A DNA stretch of 64,000 nucleotides from Cloeon dipterum (Eukaryota > Arthropoda > Insecta > Ephemeroptera > Baetidae), in NCBI RefSeq assembly GCF_949628265.1, contig NC_088789.1, positions 3,596,001-3,660,000 of the forward strand, given 5' to 3'. The position numbers were made by a program, and so were the translations under genes. The notes under the pieces were generated by a model. It saw only the letters and a list, made by a program, of their open reading frames with translations. It did no database searches and had not been told where the DNA came from. Below, piece by piece: positions 1 to 13,626 of this stretch (within the stretch, counting starts at the first letter, position 1; each line of letters begins with the position of its first letter).

Positions 1-1694
1 TAATTTTATTCATTAATCGTGAATAACAAGGAAAATCCGCATTTATTATGAGGTACTGTATTGTGCTTGGTTGTGTTGAAAGCTTGAATCAACCACCAGT
101 CTTTTTTCAGACGTCACTTAAAATAATGAAAAATATATCAATTTCTTTAATAATATTTTTCTACAGGACAAGACGTAATTATATATTGGTATTTTTTACT
201 CTGTCAGAGAACTCGCTAAATACGGGATTGATATGAAGTTCCCTTGTTGGTTTATCAATTAGTTTTTTAATATTTCCTCAGGATTTGGGTATCAAAGACA
301 AAAAGTCGCACTAACTATTTATTCATCAGTATCTAGCAAAAAGATCACGCGTTCATATACTTGTCATTGGCAATGGTAATAAAAGTTTCCTTAAACATAT
401 AAACCGTAATTTCTCGTCTGCTAATTTTCCCACATGTCAGAGGTTAGAATTTCGCGAAGGTGCAGCACAGAATAAAATATTGTCAGAAGAATTAAAAATG
501 CTTAAATGTTTATTTTACCATATTTCTACAGAACGGTCCTGCGCTGCTAGTTTGTTATATTTCTACCTATCTGTAGAAACATAAATAGCTTGCTACGCAC
601 CAAAGAAGCTGCATTTCATTCTTCTGACAACTATGACAACCTCGCGTGCGTCTAGCTTCTTTGTCTTCTCTCAAGAAATAAATAATGTGTTTGAGGAAGT
701 AAAACGACATAATTATTAGGTTAATTCACTAGTTGCCATTCGTACTCAAAGACACAAATAGATGGCACCAGCGGTCACTCTCAATTTTAATGCATTTCCG
801 CTTCGATTTGAGACTCAATCCTGCTGCTGTGCATTTTGCTCTCATAATTATTTCTATTTATTATGTTGATGGAAAAGAAAATCGTTGTAGACACATCGAG
901 GAAAGATTTACTATTTAAAAATTGTTTTTTTACGACGATAAGCTGGACCAATTTTGGTTTTCAGCACACAAAAAGGAGTTTTTTAGGTAAAGAATGCGTA
1001 GTGACAGCATTGAGTCTGAAATCGCACTGAAATTGCATTTAAATCCAAAGTGATGACTGGCACCATCGATTGGTGGCTCCAAACACCTAGGGCTTCGCAA
1101 CTGGTGAATTTTATTCTACTTTTTTGTGATATTCAATTGAAATATCTCTGTTACTTATCCATCACCACGATCAAAAAGGGTATTATTATAACCGCTCATC
1201 GCTTTAAAATAAACCCTATTCAATATTTTAAAAATTATTCTCTCGCTGTGCAATTAAAAGATAGTGCCTAATTAACAACATTGAAGCAGTTCATCTTTGT
1301 TTACGGCATGTCACTACAAAATAGATCAGGTGGAATTCATCACTACAATGCAGACAAGAAATATTTATACACCCAAGAAAATTACAAAATATAATAATAA
1401 GCATCTCTGCGTTTATAAATCTTTGACACAATTCAAATACTCAGCATTTATATGTAAGGCGTTATAAAGAGTGGCTGCCGTGGTCAAAGGGTTTTGTTTA
1501 GAAAGCCAACCGGTCTGAGGCGGCAAATACAACTTGGGTTTCGCACGCGTGTTATGATCATGCACGCACGTCCCTGGTTTTCGTGAGGTACTTAGGGTAT
1601 TTAGGTAGCCACGCGATATTTCGAATTTCCTCAACCTGTTACCACCCTAAATGGCAATTTGTATCGCTTGATTAAAATAATCGTGTTTGTCAAG
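1..1694. other. no gene seen; probably a Polycomb intron
   Basis: AT-rich DNA with only short chance reading frames. Because the last Polycomb exon starts at 1695 with an intron-like left edge, this stretch is most likely the end of a Polycomb intron. I found no chromodomain-like exon here, so the earlier exons should lie left of the window. Confidence 0.5.
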
Positions 1695-2105
1695 GTGAAC
1701 CGGCGGCCGTCGACCGAAGTCTCTACGCAGGCAGGCCAAAGTGATAACAAGAGCACGGAAATCGGCGGCGACACCTCAAAATCGTCGCAGTCGTGCGAAG
1801 CGGTGGCGCCGGCCAGCTCAGCGAGCAAGGTAAGCAGCTCGCAACTGGCGATCGACACGTCCGGCCAGCGCATGAAGAACGGTGAGCTGGCCACGGCGCC
1901 CGGGTCGCCGCATCTGCCCCCGGGCCGGGCCGAGGCGCCGCGCAGCCCTGCCAGCGCCGAGTATTGGCTAAGCAGAGCACCGATGGCCGAGGAAATTGTG
2001 ATCACTGATGTGACCGTGAATCTTATGACCGTCACCATCAGAGAGTGCAAGAAAAAGGACGGCTTCTTCAAGACAAAAGAGGAGGAGGCCAAAATCGCCA
2101 ACTGA
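1695..2105 (+). CDS. Pc: Polycomb (Pc), C-terminal exon only
   Basis: Last coding exon, 136 residues plus stop, of the chromobox protein Polycomb, the PRC1 subunit that reads H3K27me3 and binds the RING1 subunit. What shows this is the C-terminal Pc box near the stop, VITDVTVNLMTVTIRE followed by a Cys, a basic stretch and GFFK. It matches the RING1-binding box that ends CBX2/4/7/8 and fly Pc. Before it comes a low-complexity Ser/Ala/Pro-rich linker, as expected for Pc. The reading frame runs left of 1695 into AT-rich sequence; an acceptor ending in tgtcaag at 1694 fits the jump in GC content. A second acceptor ending in acgcag at 1730 is possible and would shorten the exon by 12 codons. The N-terminal chromodomain is not in the window. 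The exon is clearly more GC-rich than its surroundings. Confidence 0.85.
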   Translation: MNRRPSTEVSTQAGQSDNKSTEIGGDTSKSSQSCEAVAPASSASKVSSSQLAIDTSGQRMKNGELATAPGSPHLPPGRAEAPRSPASAEYWLSRAPMAEEIVITDVTVNLMTVTIRECKKKDGFFKTKEEEAKIAN

Positions 2106-2904
2106 TTTTGTTGGCCCGTCAGTTCTCTCTTCAATTCGTGGGCAATCGGCGCAGGCTAAAACTTTCCCCTGTAACAGGTAGACGCATCTATTCTGCTGCT
2201 TTCTTAAACTCTCTGTCGTGTGGATTCCTCAATTAATTTCCCTGTAGTTGTAAAGAAACGCAAAATCTCACTCAAGGAGCGGCAAACCCGCGTTGGCTTG
2301 CAATTATTTGACCGACTGCCAGTTTCTGCGTATAGGGCATTAGTAATCTTTAATTACTTTTACTGCATTTTTCGCTTATTCACATAGCAATACACCGCGA
2401 GAACAGTTTGTTTTTGAAAACAAACACGGACAGACAAGCTATGATGTATTTTACAACTTACCTTTCCGAATAATGTATGTACTGCAGGGGTTGTTAGTAC
2501 TGATTGTGGGTATGAAATACCGTGGAGCCGATTTTATATTTAATTCCGTTTTATTAGTATGACGTGCTGCGTTGAATGAAGAGTTGATGTTTCCTGATGT
2601 AAGGATGGACAAAAACGAGAGTGCTCGTTCGTAGAAGTCATTGTACATTTTATTTATTTTAAATGAAACTTGTAATATTTTCGCTTTAGGATGTATGAAT
2701 TGAATAGGATTTTAAATGAACTACGTTTAAATGTACACTTGAAATTAAATGTTTTCTTTTGAAACAACCCTGGTCTTTTTCAACTAGCATTTTCACATAA
2801 AATAATTAGAATCTAAAAATATCAATTCAAAATAGTGCGACATGACACATGATTTTAGAACTTTGAAGCTGAGCTGGAGATATTTGGGCAGTTCAGGGAT
2901 CTAA
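2106..2904. other. Polycomb 3'UTR and intergenic DNA
   Basis: About 800 bases after the Polycomb stop. I see no further gene. The first part is expected to be the 3'UTR; no convincing AATAAA was found close to the stop. Confidence 0.4.
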
Positions 2905-3214
2905 TACTGGCTGCCCTGTGTCAGAGATGGCAAAAGGTGGTTAATCTAATGACTCCAAATGCTCAAATAGCTCAACGGGCTGGGAGGAGGCGCTACTTGC
3001 TGGTTTTCGCACCTTTCCAGCGGCTTTGGGGACAAATTTCTGGCGTTTCAATAAAAGAACTATGTGTGGAGAGGCTGAAAGATGGCTACATTGGGCCTAA
3101 GCTCCTCTGCGGCCACTCGGACCAGCGATGTTGTTGGAACCTGGTGTGCTCATATCCCAAGAGAAGTGCTAAGAAGTAGAGTTAAAAAAAAATATAATAA
3201 ATAAATAAAATAAA
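2905..3214 (+). repeat. dispersed repeat family 1, copy 1 (LINE or SINE-like)
   Basis: Begins with tactggctgccctgtgtcag and ends in an A-rich tail built on aataaataaataaaataaa. It shares its 5' part with 11140-11430 and its tail type with 13363-13505. The (TAAA)-like tail is typical of a non-LTR element or a SINE. No coding capacity was seen. Confidence 0.6.
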
Positions 3215-3706
3215 GCAGGCAGTATATTCAGCCTTGAAATTAAATGCAAAATGTTTCTGTTTATGCAATCTGAAATTGAGTTTTATTCAACTGCAATAAG
3301 TGCCATGTTCAACTTGTTCCTGCTTAAAATTGAAATATACACGTGCTTCACAATGTAATCTTGTCAAACACAGGCGCTACGAGATACTGAACATGCGCTT
3401 AACAATGCTTGGAAAACAATTTTCTAGCAAACGCAGAACATCTAGTTAACAGGAGCGATTCTAGTAGTGATCTTCTTTTCTGTTTCGGTTTTAATATAAC
3501 AACTTCCTGCCTGCCTCTGTCTGCTGAGTCTGTTAATTTGGAAACTAACAAAAAATGTCGCATATTCTTTACAATACACGGATTTTTGTCAAAACAAAAA
3601 AAAATCATAAAATAGCATTAAGAAAAAGCTCAATAAAATTTACTCAAGACCTGTCAAGAGTTACTCGACTAAGGGCTGAGGCAGTAAGACATACAAATCG
3701 AGCCTT

Positions 3707-4789
3707 TTAGTACTTGACGGCTTTGAATGGCTCCAGGGCGACAGCCCTGTTGCCAATGATGACCTGGGGGCCGGTATAGTAGCGCCAGAGCAGGGAAGAG
3801 CCCCTCATCCACTGGCCATCGGCCCTGAGGCGCGTCATGCAGACGAGCCAGTTGGTATGCGTGAAGGGCGTGGTGGGCGGCTCGGCTGCCCGCAGGGAGG
3901 AGCCCTTGATGGTCATGCAACTGGACACGACGTGGAAGGGGTATGACACCGTAGAGGCTAGGAAGCCCATCACCGCCGAGACTAGGTTGTTCAGAGTTCT
4001 GTCCTGCGACAGGTAGGACCGCACCAGGAAAACGAGCGACGAGCTCAAAGTGATCGCAGTGATTTCGCCGAGCAGTCTTGGAGTCAGGCCGGCCCAGAAG
4101 CCAAAGAAGCCGCTCTCGCGGTAAACGCACACGATGGCGCCCATCGTTCCATTGTACTTGGTTTCTCGCCCGACAAACTGTGCGAAAGCTCTGCAGGTGG
4201 CCACCTGTGAATATTAAAAAGGTCATATCATGCTTTTTCTGATCACTCTGCCCTGGCTTACCTGGAAAGGCTGGCTGGCGATGATCGCTACAGTTTTGCA
4301 GCTCAGTTTGAAGCCCAGGTTTCTCAGAAATCTGGTTCTCCTCTCGGCCATGGGTAGTTCCTCGTCGTAGATGCCGTCCTCGTACTCCTCCTCTTCCTCA
4401 CTGTCTTCGTTATTGTCCTCATGCTGCGCAACGTCTTTCTTGTTTGATGGCACAGGCTCATTAATTAAGATTTCATGAGTTTTGAGAACTTCGGCTGCGC
4501 AGTGTTGGGTGTAGCTGAACACAGCTTGTGAAGTGAGCTTGAGGACCAGGCCTCGGTAGCAGCCGGCCATGCCATCGACCTGTTTCACGTGCTTCAAGTA
4601 TTGAAACACATTGGGCAGTGCTAATGTGGGCCGACCAAAGAGAGTCTTTGTCGGGTACGGTGCGATGGGTTCGTGTCCAATTTGGATTAAAAATTTTGCC
4701 AGCTCCAAGGGGTGCGTTGCTGTTCCGGCTACTATTCTCAGCGCCATGTTCTGCCATGAGCATGGCTTCACGTCTGAGCTGCTAGACAT
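3707..4789 (-). CDS. Mtch: mitochondrial carrier homolog (MTCH2/Mtch)
   Basis: Outer-membrane member of the SLC25 superfamily, 341 residues. MTCH2 is known as an insertase for tail-anchored proteins and a tBID receptor; here that role is by homology only. Exons 4789-4262 and 4204-3707 join in phase 0 (donor CAG|GTAAGC, acceptor ttcacag). The first carrier-like repeat contains HPLELAKFLIQIGHEP and GCYRGLVLKL; the second contains KYNGTMGAIVCVYRESG and GFWAGLTPRLLGE. The C-terminus ends with the family hallmark RGSSLLWR before the stop. The start Met (MSSSSDVK) lies five bases after an acceptor ending in tttccag, so an untranslated first exon lies further right; the in-frame Met residues upstream of it would be intronic. 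Odd: a very acidic run at about residues 122-143 between the two halves. It diverges from UQCRB. Confidence 0.9.
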
Positions 4790-5365
4790 TTCACCTGGAA
4801 ACATGCAAGACATTTAAATGTTGAAATATTTGTAATACATATTCCAAAAAAAATTACAACTGTCTAATTTCTTGGCAACTGAGTGCTTTTTCGTATTTCA
4901 TACAAATATTTTAAGAACGCTTGGTATCAAAAAATATGGTTAAATTTGAACTAAATTGATACAAAGAAGGAAACTCAATTGAAAGAAACTCTCTAGAGAT
5001 ACTCTTTTCATTTTTTGAAAGGGCAAAGACACATGTAAACAAAAATTTGGTGAAGAAATTTGAGTATATAATTTGCACTAAATAGGGACGCTACTAACAC
5101 TAACATCAAAAAATGCAGATCCGGATTTAAAATTATTACCTCACAAACCTAATCAACTGCAGAGGAGATAAGAAATTTAATGACAAAGTTTGTTTCAGAT
5201 GTTTTCCGCCCAAAAATCGAAGGTAACCACCATCAGTCGGTCAATCGGTGTTCTCTTAGTTAATTTGAATTTCTCGGTTATGCCGCTGATGAGCAGCAGC
5301 GCTGCACACCAGCGCTATCGACTAAATTTTCAGTGACACGCCCCCTTCGTTGGATTTTGGGAAAA
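4790..5365. promoter_or_regulatory. divergent promoter region between Mtch and UQCRB
   Basis: A 576-base spacer separates two start codons that point away from each other, so both promoters and the Mtch 5'UTR exon must lie here or very near. The most GC-rich part is around 5280-5340, next to the UQCRB start. No TATA box or other core motif could be assigned. Confidence 0.45.
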
Positions 5366-5964
5366 ATGGCGAGCTCCAAGTTAAGTGCTTATTTCAGTAA
5401 GATTTCTATTGAAACGTGCCATTCCTTTGCTCACAAAGACTTACTTTCTTTCCAGGCAAATTCCCAGGCCTCAAGAGATGGGCTTACAACCTTTCAGGAT
5501 TCAACCAATATGGTAAATAAATGCTAATTGAAAACAAGACTTTTTCGGCTAGTAAAAGCAAAAATATGTTCGTTTTTATTATTTCCGCAGTGTTGTCCCC
5601 AAATAATTGAAGTCCTGTTTGGCTCTTAAAACTATTATCTTGGACAATGAACTCTTAAATGATGCTTGAAGTAACGAGCTAATTCTAATTCACCTAAATT
5701 TGTTGTATCCCAGGTTTACACAAGGACGACGTCCTGAATGAGTCGGATCCTGATGTTGCCGAGGCACTTCGCCGTCTACCTCAACACCTGAGGGACGAAC
5801 GCACCTTCCGCATTGTGCGTGCCATGCAGCTGAGCTTGCAGAAGTCTGTCCTGCCCAAGGAGGAGTGGACTAAGTTTGAGGAAGACAAGAAGTACCTTCA
5901 ACCATACCTGCGAGAAGTCGTGGGAGAGCGACAAGAAAAAGAAGAATGGAATAAGAACATTTAG
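5366..5964 (+). CDS. UQCRB: cytochrome bc1 complex subunit 7 (UQCRB/QCR7)
   Basis: Small matrix-side subunit of respiratory complex III, 112 residues, the usual family length. Exons 5366-5396, 5456-5512 and 5714-5964; splice phases close (A|GC giving Ser, G|GT giving Gly). The protein reads [10 protein letters not shown], then a middle segment with [18 protein letters not shown], then [20 protein letters not shown] and [20 protein letters not shown], all typical of UQCRB. The Met at 5366 was preferred over an in-frame one at 5333 because MASSKLS gives the family length. Its stop lies only 129 bases from the stop of the convergent INO80E-like gene, so the two 3'UTRs probably overlap. Confidence 0.95.
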
Positions 5965-6093
5965 ATGATGTACCATCAGCTCTGGATTAGATTTCGAGGA
6001 TGTAAATAATAAGCCTGTTAATTTGAGTTGGCATTTGTTTTAATCAATTCTTACACTTAAATTCCTTAAACTGTCAATCTAACTAAGCTTAAT

Positions 6094-7313
6094 TTACTCT
6101 GCTACATCTGACAGGTCAACTCCGTAACTTTTGTCGCCAATGTCAGGAGAGGTCTCCATTTCCATTTCGTTTGATTCGCTGAAGCAGAAACTGCAAAGAA
6201 AATTTAAATTTTACATCCCATAATTAAGGCTTTTTAAGCAGTCTAAAGTGGGAGAAAAAATAATACCTGTCCAATGACGGGTCATTGCTGAACAGTTCAG
6301 ACGGCACAGTCGGCGGTGCGCGACACGGCAGCATCTCCATCAAGTTTTGTCTTGACTGAAGGTGGCGTTCAACCTCCTCGGGAGTCAACTGACCTTCGGA
6401 TATCATTGGTGACATGCTGGACGGGTTTTCTATATTGACCTGAATTGATTTGTGAATGAGTAAAAAAATTATAAGTTCATCTTGACTTAGGTTAAAATAA
6501 AGTTCAAGTGACAACAATGGAGACAGTACAGAAATAGAAAATAAGGATCAAACTTAGAGTTTTTCCTGAGATAAATCAGAATACTTAAGTTTACGTTGGA
6601 CGAAACTGCAGGTTTGCATTATAATGTTTTTTGTTACCTTTTTGGAAGTGGCGGGTTGCTTTGGGGCAGATTTTGCAGTAGCACGTTTCCATTTCTTTGC
6701 AGGTTGAGAACCACTGCTACCTTCACTGCGCTTTCTGAAAAAAAAAATATTTTTTAATATTAATCCCTCAACAAAACCCCTGACTTAAATTAAATGGAGA
6801 AGATAGTATTTTAGATTTAAATATATATATCCCGGGTGTTTTGAGATAGGGTAACTTCTCAATGTGACTAATATTGTTTTATTGATTTTTATTAAGACAT
6901 TGGGAATAAATTACTGATCTTACCAGGGTGGCAAGAAAAAAGAACATATTTTGGAAAATTTATATGTACTCAGTTTTATACCTTTTCATTGGTTCAGGCT
7001 TCACCTTTTCTTCCTCTTCTGAAGAGTCTGATGGCTCTGAACCACTTGATACAGAATTTGGCTGCTCATACTGAATCAGCCGGTCAAGGAGAAAGGTTCG
7101 GTCGCGCTTGGCACTCAGGTATTTTTGTTGCGCTTGCCGCAAGATCAATTGGAAATTTTCATTTTCCTGTTTTCAATATTTGGATTAATTTTATTAAATA
7201 TATTAAAAAGAATAGCATACGTAAATCAGGTACTTCAAGTGATGCTTCAGTCTTCTGTATTTGGAGCGATAATCTTCGCCATCGATGTCTGTAGAGTTGA
7301 GATTTGACACCAT
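6094..7313 (-). CDS. INO80E: INO80 complex subunit E-like protein
   Basis: Predicted metazoan-specific accessory subunit of the INO80 chromatin remodeller, 214 residues. Exons 7313-7221, 7166-6982, 6734-6638, 6439-6267 and 6190-6094; all phases close. The N-terminus contains DYRSKYRRLKHHLKYLIY, then a coiled-coil-like QAQQKYLSAKRDRTFLLDRL and IQYEQ, which match the conserved block of human INO80E (FLLDRLLQYE). After it come an acidic Ser/Glu run, a Lys-rich nuclear-localisation-like segment, and a C-terminal block with PTVPSELFSNDPSLD ending in an acidic tail, as in INO80E. The middle is low-complexity and unconserved. It faces RpL40 head to head with 580 bases between start codons. The assignment rests on two short conserved blocks, remembered rather than searched. 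Confidence 0.8.
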
Positions 7314-10744
<3,431 letters not shown>

Positions 10745-10788
10745 GCTTTTGATCCCCTTCCTTGTTCAATATTCATTCCAAGCATCCA

Positions 10789-10794
10789 AATAAA
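10789..10794 (+). promoter_or_regulatory. polyadenylation signal of RpL40
   Basis: AATAAA 45 bases after the RpL40 stop codon, in the right orientation and at the expected distance. Confidence 0.75.
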
Positions 10795-11139
10795 ATGCCA
10801 AGATATTTTCAGGTGAAATTTTCTGCTTATTTTTCCATATTCCTCTAAGCGTGAGAATCCTACGACTCATTCCCTAGATATTTTTAATGAATAATCTATA
10901 TTTACAACACGAAATTGTTCATCAGACATAATTTCAACGAAGATAAAAAAGACGTTTATAATAATTTAATTTTTACTGCTTCAAATAATGTTTTTATTAC
11001 TAATCTAAAAATGGCAAGATTTAAATAACTTGCTAAGATATTATTTTAAATCACATATAAAAGGCATATTTCTATTTATATAGCATTGGAAAAGCAAAAC
11101 ATGGGAAACGTTTTCGTATTATGAGTTTTGAGAGTCAGT

Positions 11140-11430
11140 TACTGGCTGCCCAGTGTCAGAGATAGCGAAAAGGTGGTTATTTTAATTTACTTGAAATGCT
11201 CAAAGGGCTAGGCGAGGCGCACCGGCGCTGACTTGCCACTTGCTGGTTTTTACACCTTCCCAGCAGCTTTAGGGACAAAAGTCTGGCGTTTCGATAAAAG
11301 CCCTCGGTGCGGGGAGGCGAAAAGGAGGCCACTTTGAGCCCAAGCTCCTCTGCGGCCACTCCGGCCCCGTTTTATCCGCTCGGTGGTTTTATTGGTGAGC
11401 TCACATAGGGGATTTGCTGATCAGAGTCTG
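11140..11430 (+). repeat. dispersed repeat family 1, copy 2
   Basis: Shares tactggctgccc, gtgtcagagat and aagctcctctgcggccactc with copy 1. It continues with a segment (ttttatccgctcggtggttt) found again in copy 3. It therefore links the 5' and 3' parts of the family. Confidence 0.6.
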
Positions 11431-11592
11431 TAATGTACCTATGCTAATCAGCAAGTGTAAAATAAATTTCGCCATAAATGGTGTGGTTAAATGGGTAATT
11501 AAGTCGTCAATAGTAAGTGACACTCAATATACTTGTGCAATGACCACTTGGCGACCAGTGATATAAAAACACCAGCTTTGCCAGCTAAGGAT

Positions 11593-11656
11593 TAGAGTCC
11601 ATAATATATTAATATAAGGACTCTATTAGAGTCCTTATATTAATATATGGACTCTA
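11593..11656. repeat. 64-bp near-perfect palindrome
   Basis: Left arm starts tagagtccataatatatt and right arm ends aatatatggactcta. The arms pair almost completely around a centre ctctattagag. On both sides lie related copies of gcgaccagt followed by an AT-rich run and an accacg/acacca motif (about 11550 and 11717). This suggests a larger fold-back unit of about 200 bp. Confidence 0.7.
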
Positions 11657-13362
11657 CTATACTGGTCAGCAGGTTGATTAGAATGCAACATATAACCAAA
11701 CTTAATACTTGTCCGTGGCGACCAGTTATCTATAAAAAACCACGACGTGGTCAGTTAGAACTAAGTTGGCTTGCTTCGCACTCAATTAATGTTGACGACT
11801 CAATTAATTAATAGCTGCTTGTTTTGCTCTAAACAAAGAAGACTGATCCGGCCTGGAGGACCAAATTTATCTGAGTTTTTTCACCACAATTTTTTTAGAG
11901 TGAGAAAGCAATTCTGTTGCTTTTCAAATATTTTATTCCAAATTAAAGTTGCTCTTTGTTTATAATTATGTGGTTGCAATTGTCGACTCTTTTTAATTTG
12001 TTATGCTTCTTTTGCTTAATTTATTTAGGTTAAAACAAACAAATTCTGCCGCAATCAATTTGACAGATTTCAGCAGCTAAACCTTAGACTGGTTTTAGAA
12101 TTCAATAACAAGAAACAGGTTACTCCTTGAAAAAAATTTGAAGGAGTTCTACGTTCCTGAACCGAAAACACTATTAACGACTTGTTTTTTGTCCTCGTAC
12201 CACTTTTTGCCACACTGCATTTTGAGGGAATATATCTGATTTCGTTAAACAACCAAGATCAAAAGCGAAAAGATCATTGCAAGCGGCCAGGTAGAAAGCA
12301 GCTCTTTAGCAGACAGATGAGAATCAACAATAAAGGTAGGATGAGAACAGCAAAAAATTTTAATGGCGTTGCCCTCAGCACAATATATTATTTATTTAAC
12401 CACAGTGTTAAATAAGGTACTGGACGAGGAGCGCAGCAATTGCATTATTTCGCTGCACATATATATTTATACTCCCAATGCCTCGGAGCGATAGATTATA
12501 TCGTCCTGAAATGCAATCTGTCTTTGAATGGGTTGAGTGGTGAGTGTGTATTCATTTGCATGGCCGCGTTTCAGACCGCGTCTTAATTTCCCTTTGAGCA
12601 GCACGTGACTGCCCACATCTGGGTGGTGACTATGTGACTGTATCGATTTTTTGCTTGTTAAGCAAAAAGTATGCAGAAAAAGGTCACAGTCACGTGCGTT
12701 CTCGCGATACAAATTTGGTATTCGACCGCACATTTAGCCAAACACACACTGAATTTTTCAGGTAGTCCTCGCAAGGAACCTGTTTATTGGTGCGGCTCCA
12801 AATGCTCTATGTTGAATATTGTGAGATTTCGTACGCGGGTCACATGAGAGCGGGATGAGAGGAGTGGAGGGGAACCCATACAGAGAGACCTTTAGGTAAA
12901 TCGGGCTTTACCTCTCGGTGTAGCAGCACCAGAAAGACGACTACTCCCGCTGTCGGGAGTCGCACGGCGCTTCGCGTTCCTTGACAAGTCAGTGTGTGCT
13001 CCGTATCATGAGAGCCGAATAGAAAATTCGAAAGCTCGAATTTGACCTCTTCCTAGGGCTTCATTACTCTGCAGAACTGCTTCAAAACGTGTGTACCGTA
13101 GATATTGCTTAATTTATAATTTTCACTGTATTTTCGATTGCTGATTGTTCATTGCTGAAACTTGAATTGAGTTATATAATCAAATTGGAATGCTCCTCGA
13201 GAGATCGGCTCCAGCGCAGACCTTAATTCATTTTGTGTGTTTTGCGAGCTGGCTTTTTCCAAACCTGTAGTGTTGGGTTGAGCTATAATGAGGAGAACCA
13301 GTTTTTTTAAGCTGGAATTTGTAATACAAATATACTAAAATCTTTATTTTTATCTAAAAAAT

Positions 13363-13505
13363 ATGGCCAGGTTGGGCCCAAGCTTTTCTCCGGACACATG
13401 GGCCCCATGTTATCCGCTTATTTTAGCGGTTTTATTGGGACCCGGTGAGCCAACGGGATGTGCTGAGCAGACGGGGTTCTAAATAAAATAAAATAAATAA
13501 ATAAT
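13363..13505 (+). repeat. dispersed repeat family 1, copy 3 (3' part)
   Basis: Contains gggcccaagc, atgttatccgctta, gcggttttattggga and cccggtgagcc, and ends in a tail of aaataaaataaataaat. The A-rich tail marks the 3' end of the element, so this copy is 5'-truncated like a target-primed insertion. Confidence 0.6.
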
Positions 13506-13626
13506 ATCAGTCAACAAATGCTAACAGTTTTCTAAATTATGAGTTAATAAGCTAGCGAAATTTTAAATTTTTGCGCTTTTAAAGCAAAGCAATTTTATGA
13601 TAAGAATCTTCTTTTTCAGTCACGAA

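Larger units (their letters stand above)
10800..13626. other. intergenic region with repeats
   Basis: No gene seen between RpL40 and the ABCG gene. It holds two copies of dispersed repeat family 1 and a 64-bp palindrome, listed separately. The promoter and untranslated first exon of the ABCG gene must lie towards the right end, because its start codon follows an acceptor (ttctttttcag). Confidence 0.5.

Noticed and set aside
4473-4763. 96-residue frame inside Mtch exon 1
   Set aside because: A frame-shifted shadow of the Mtch coding sequence on the same strand.
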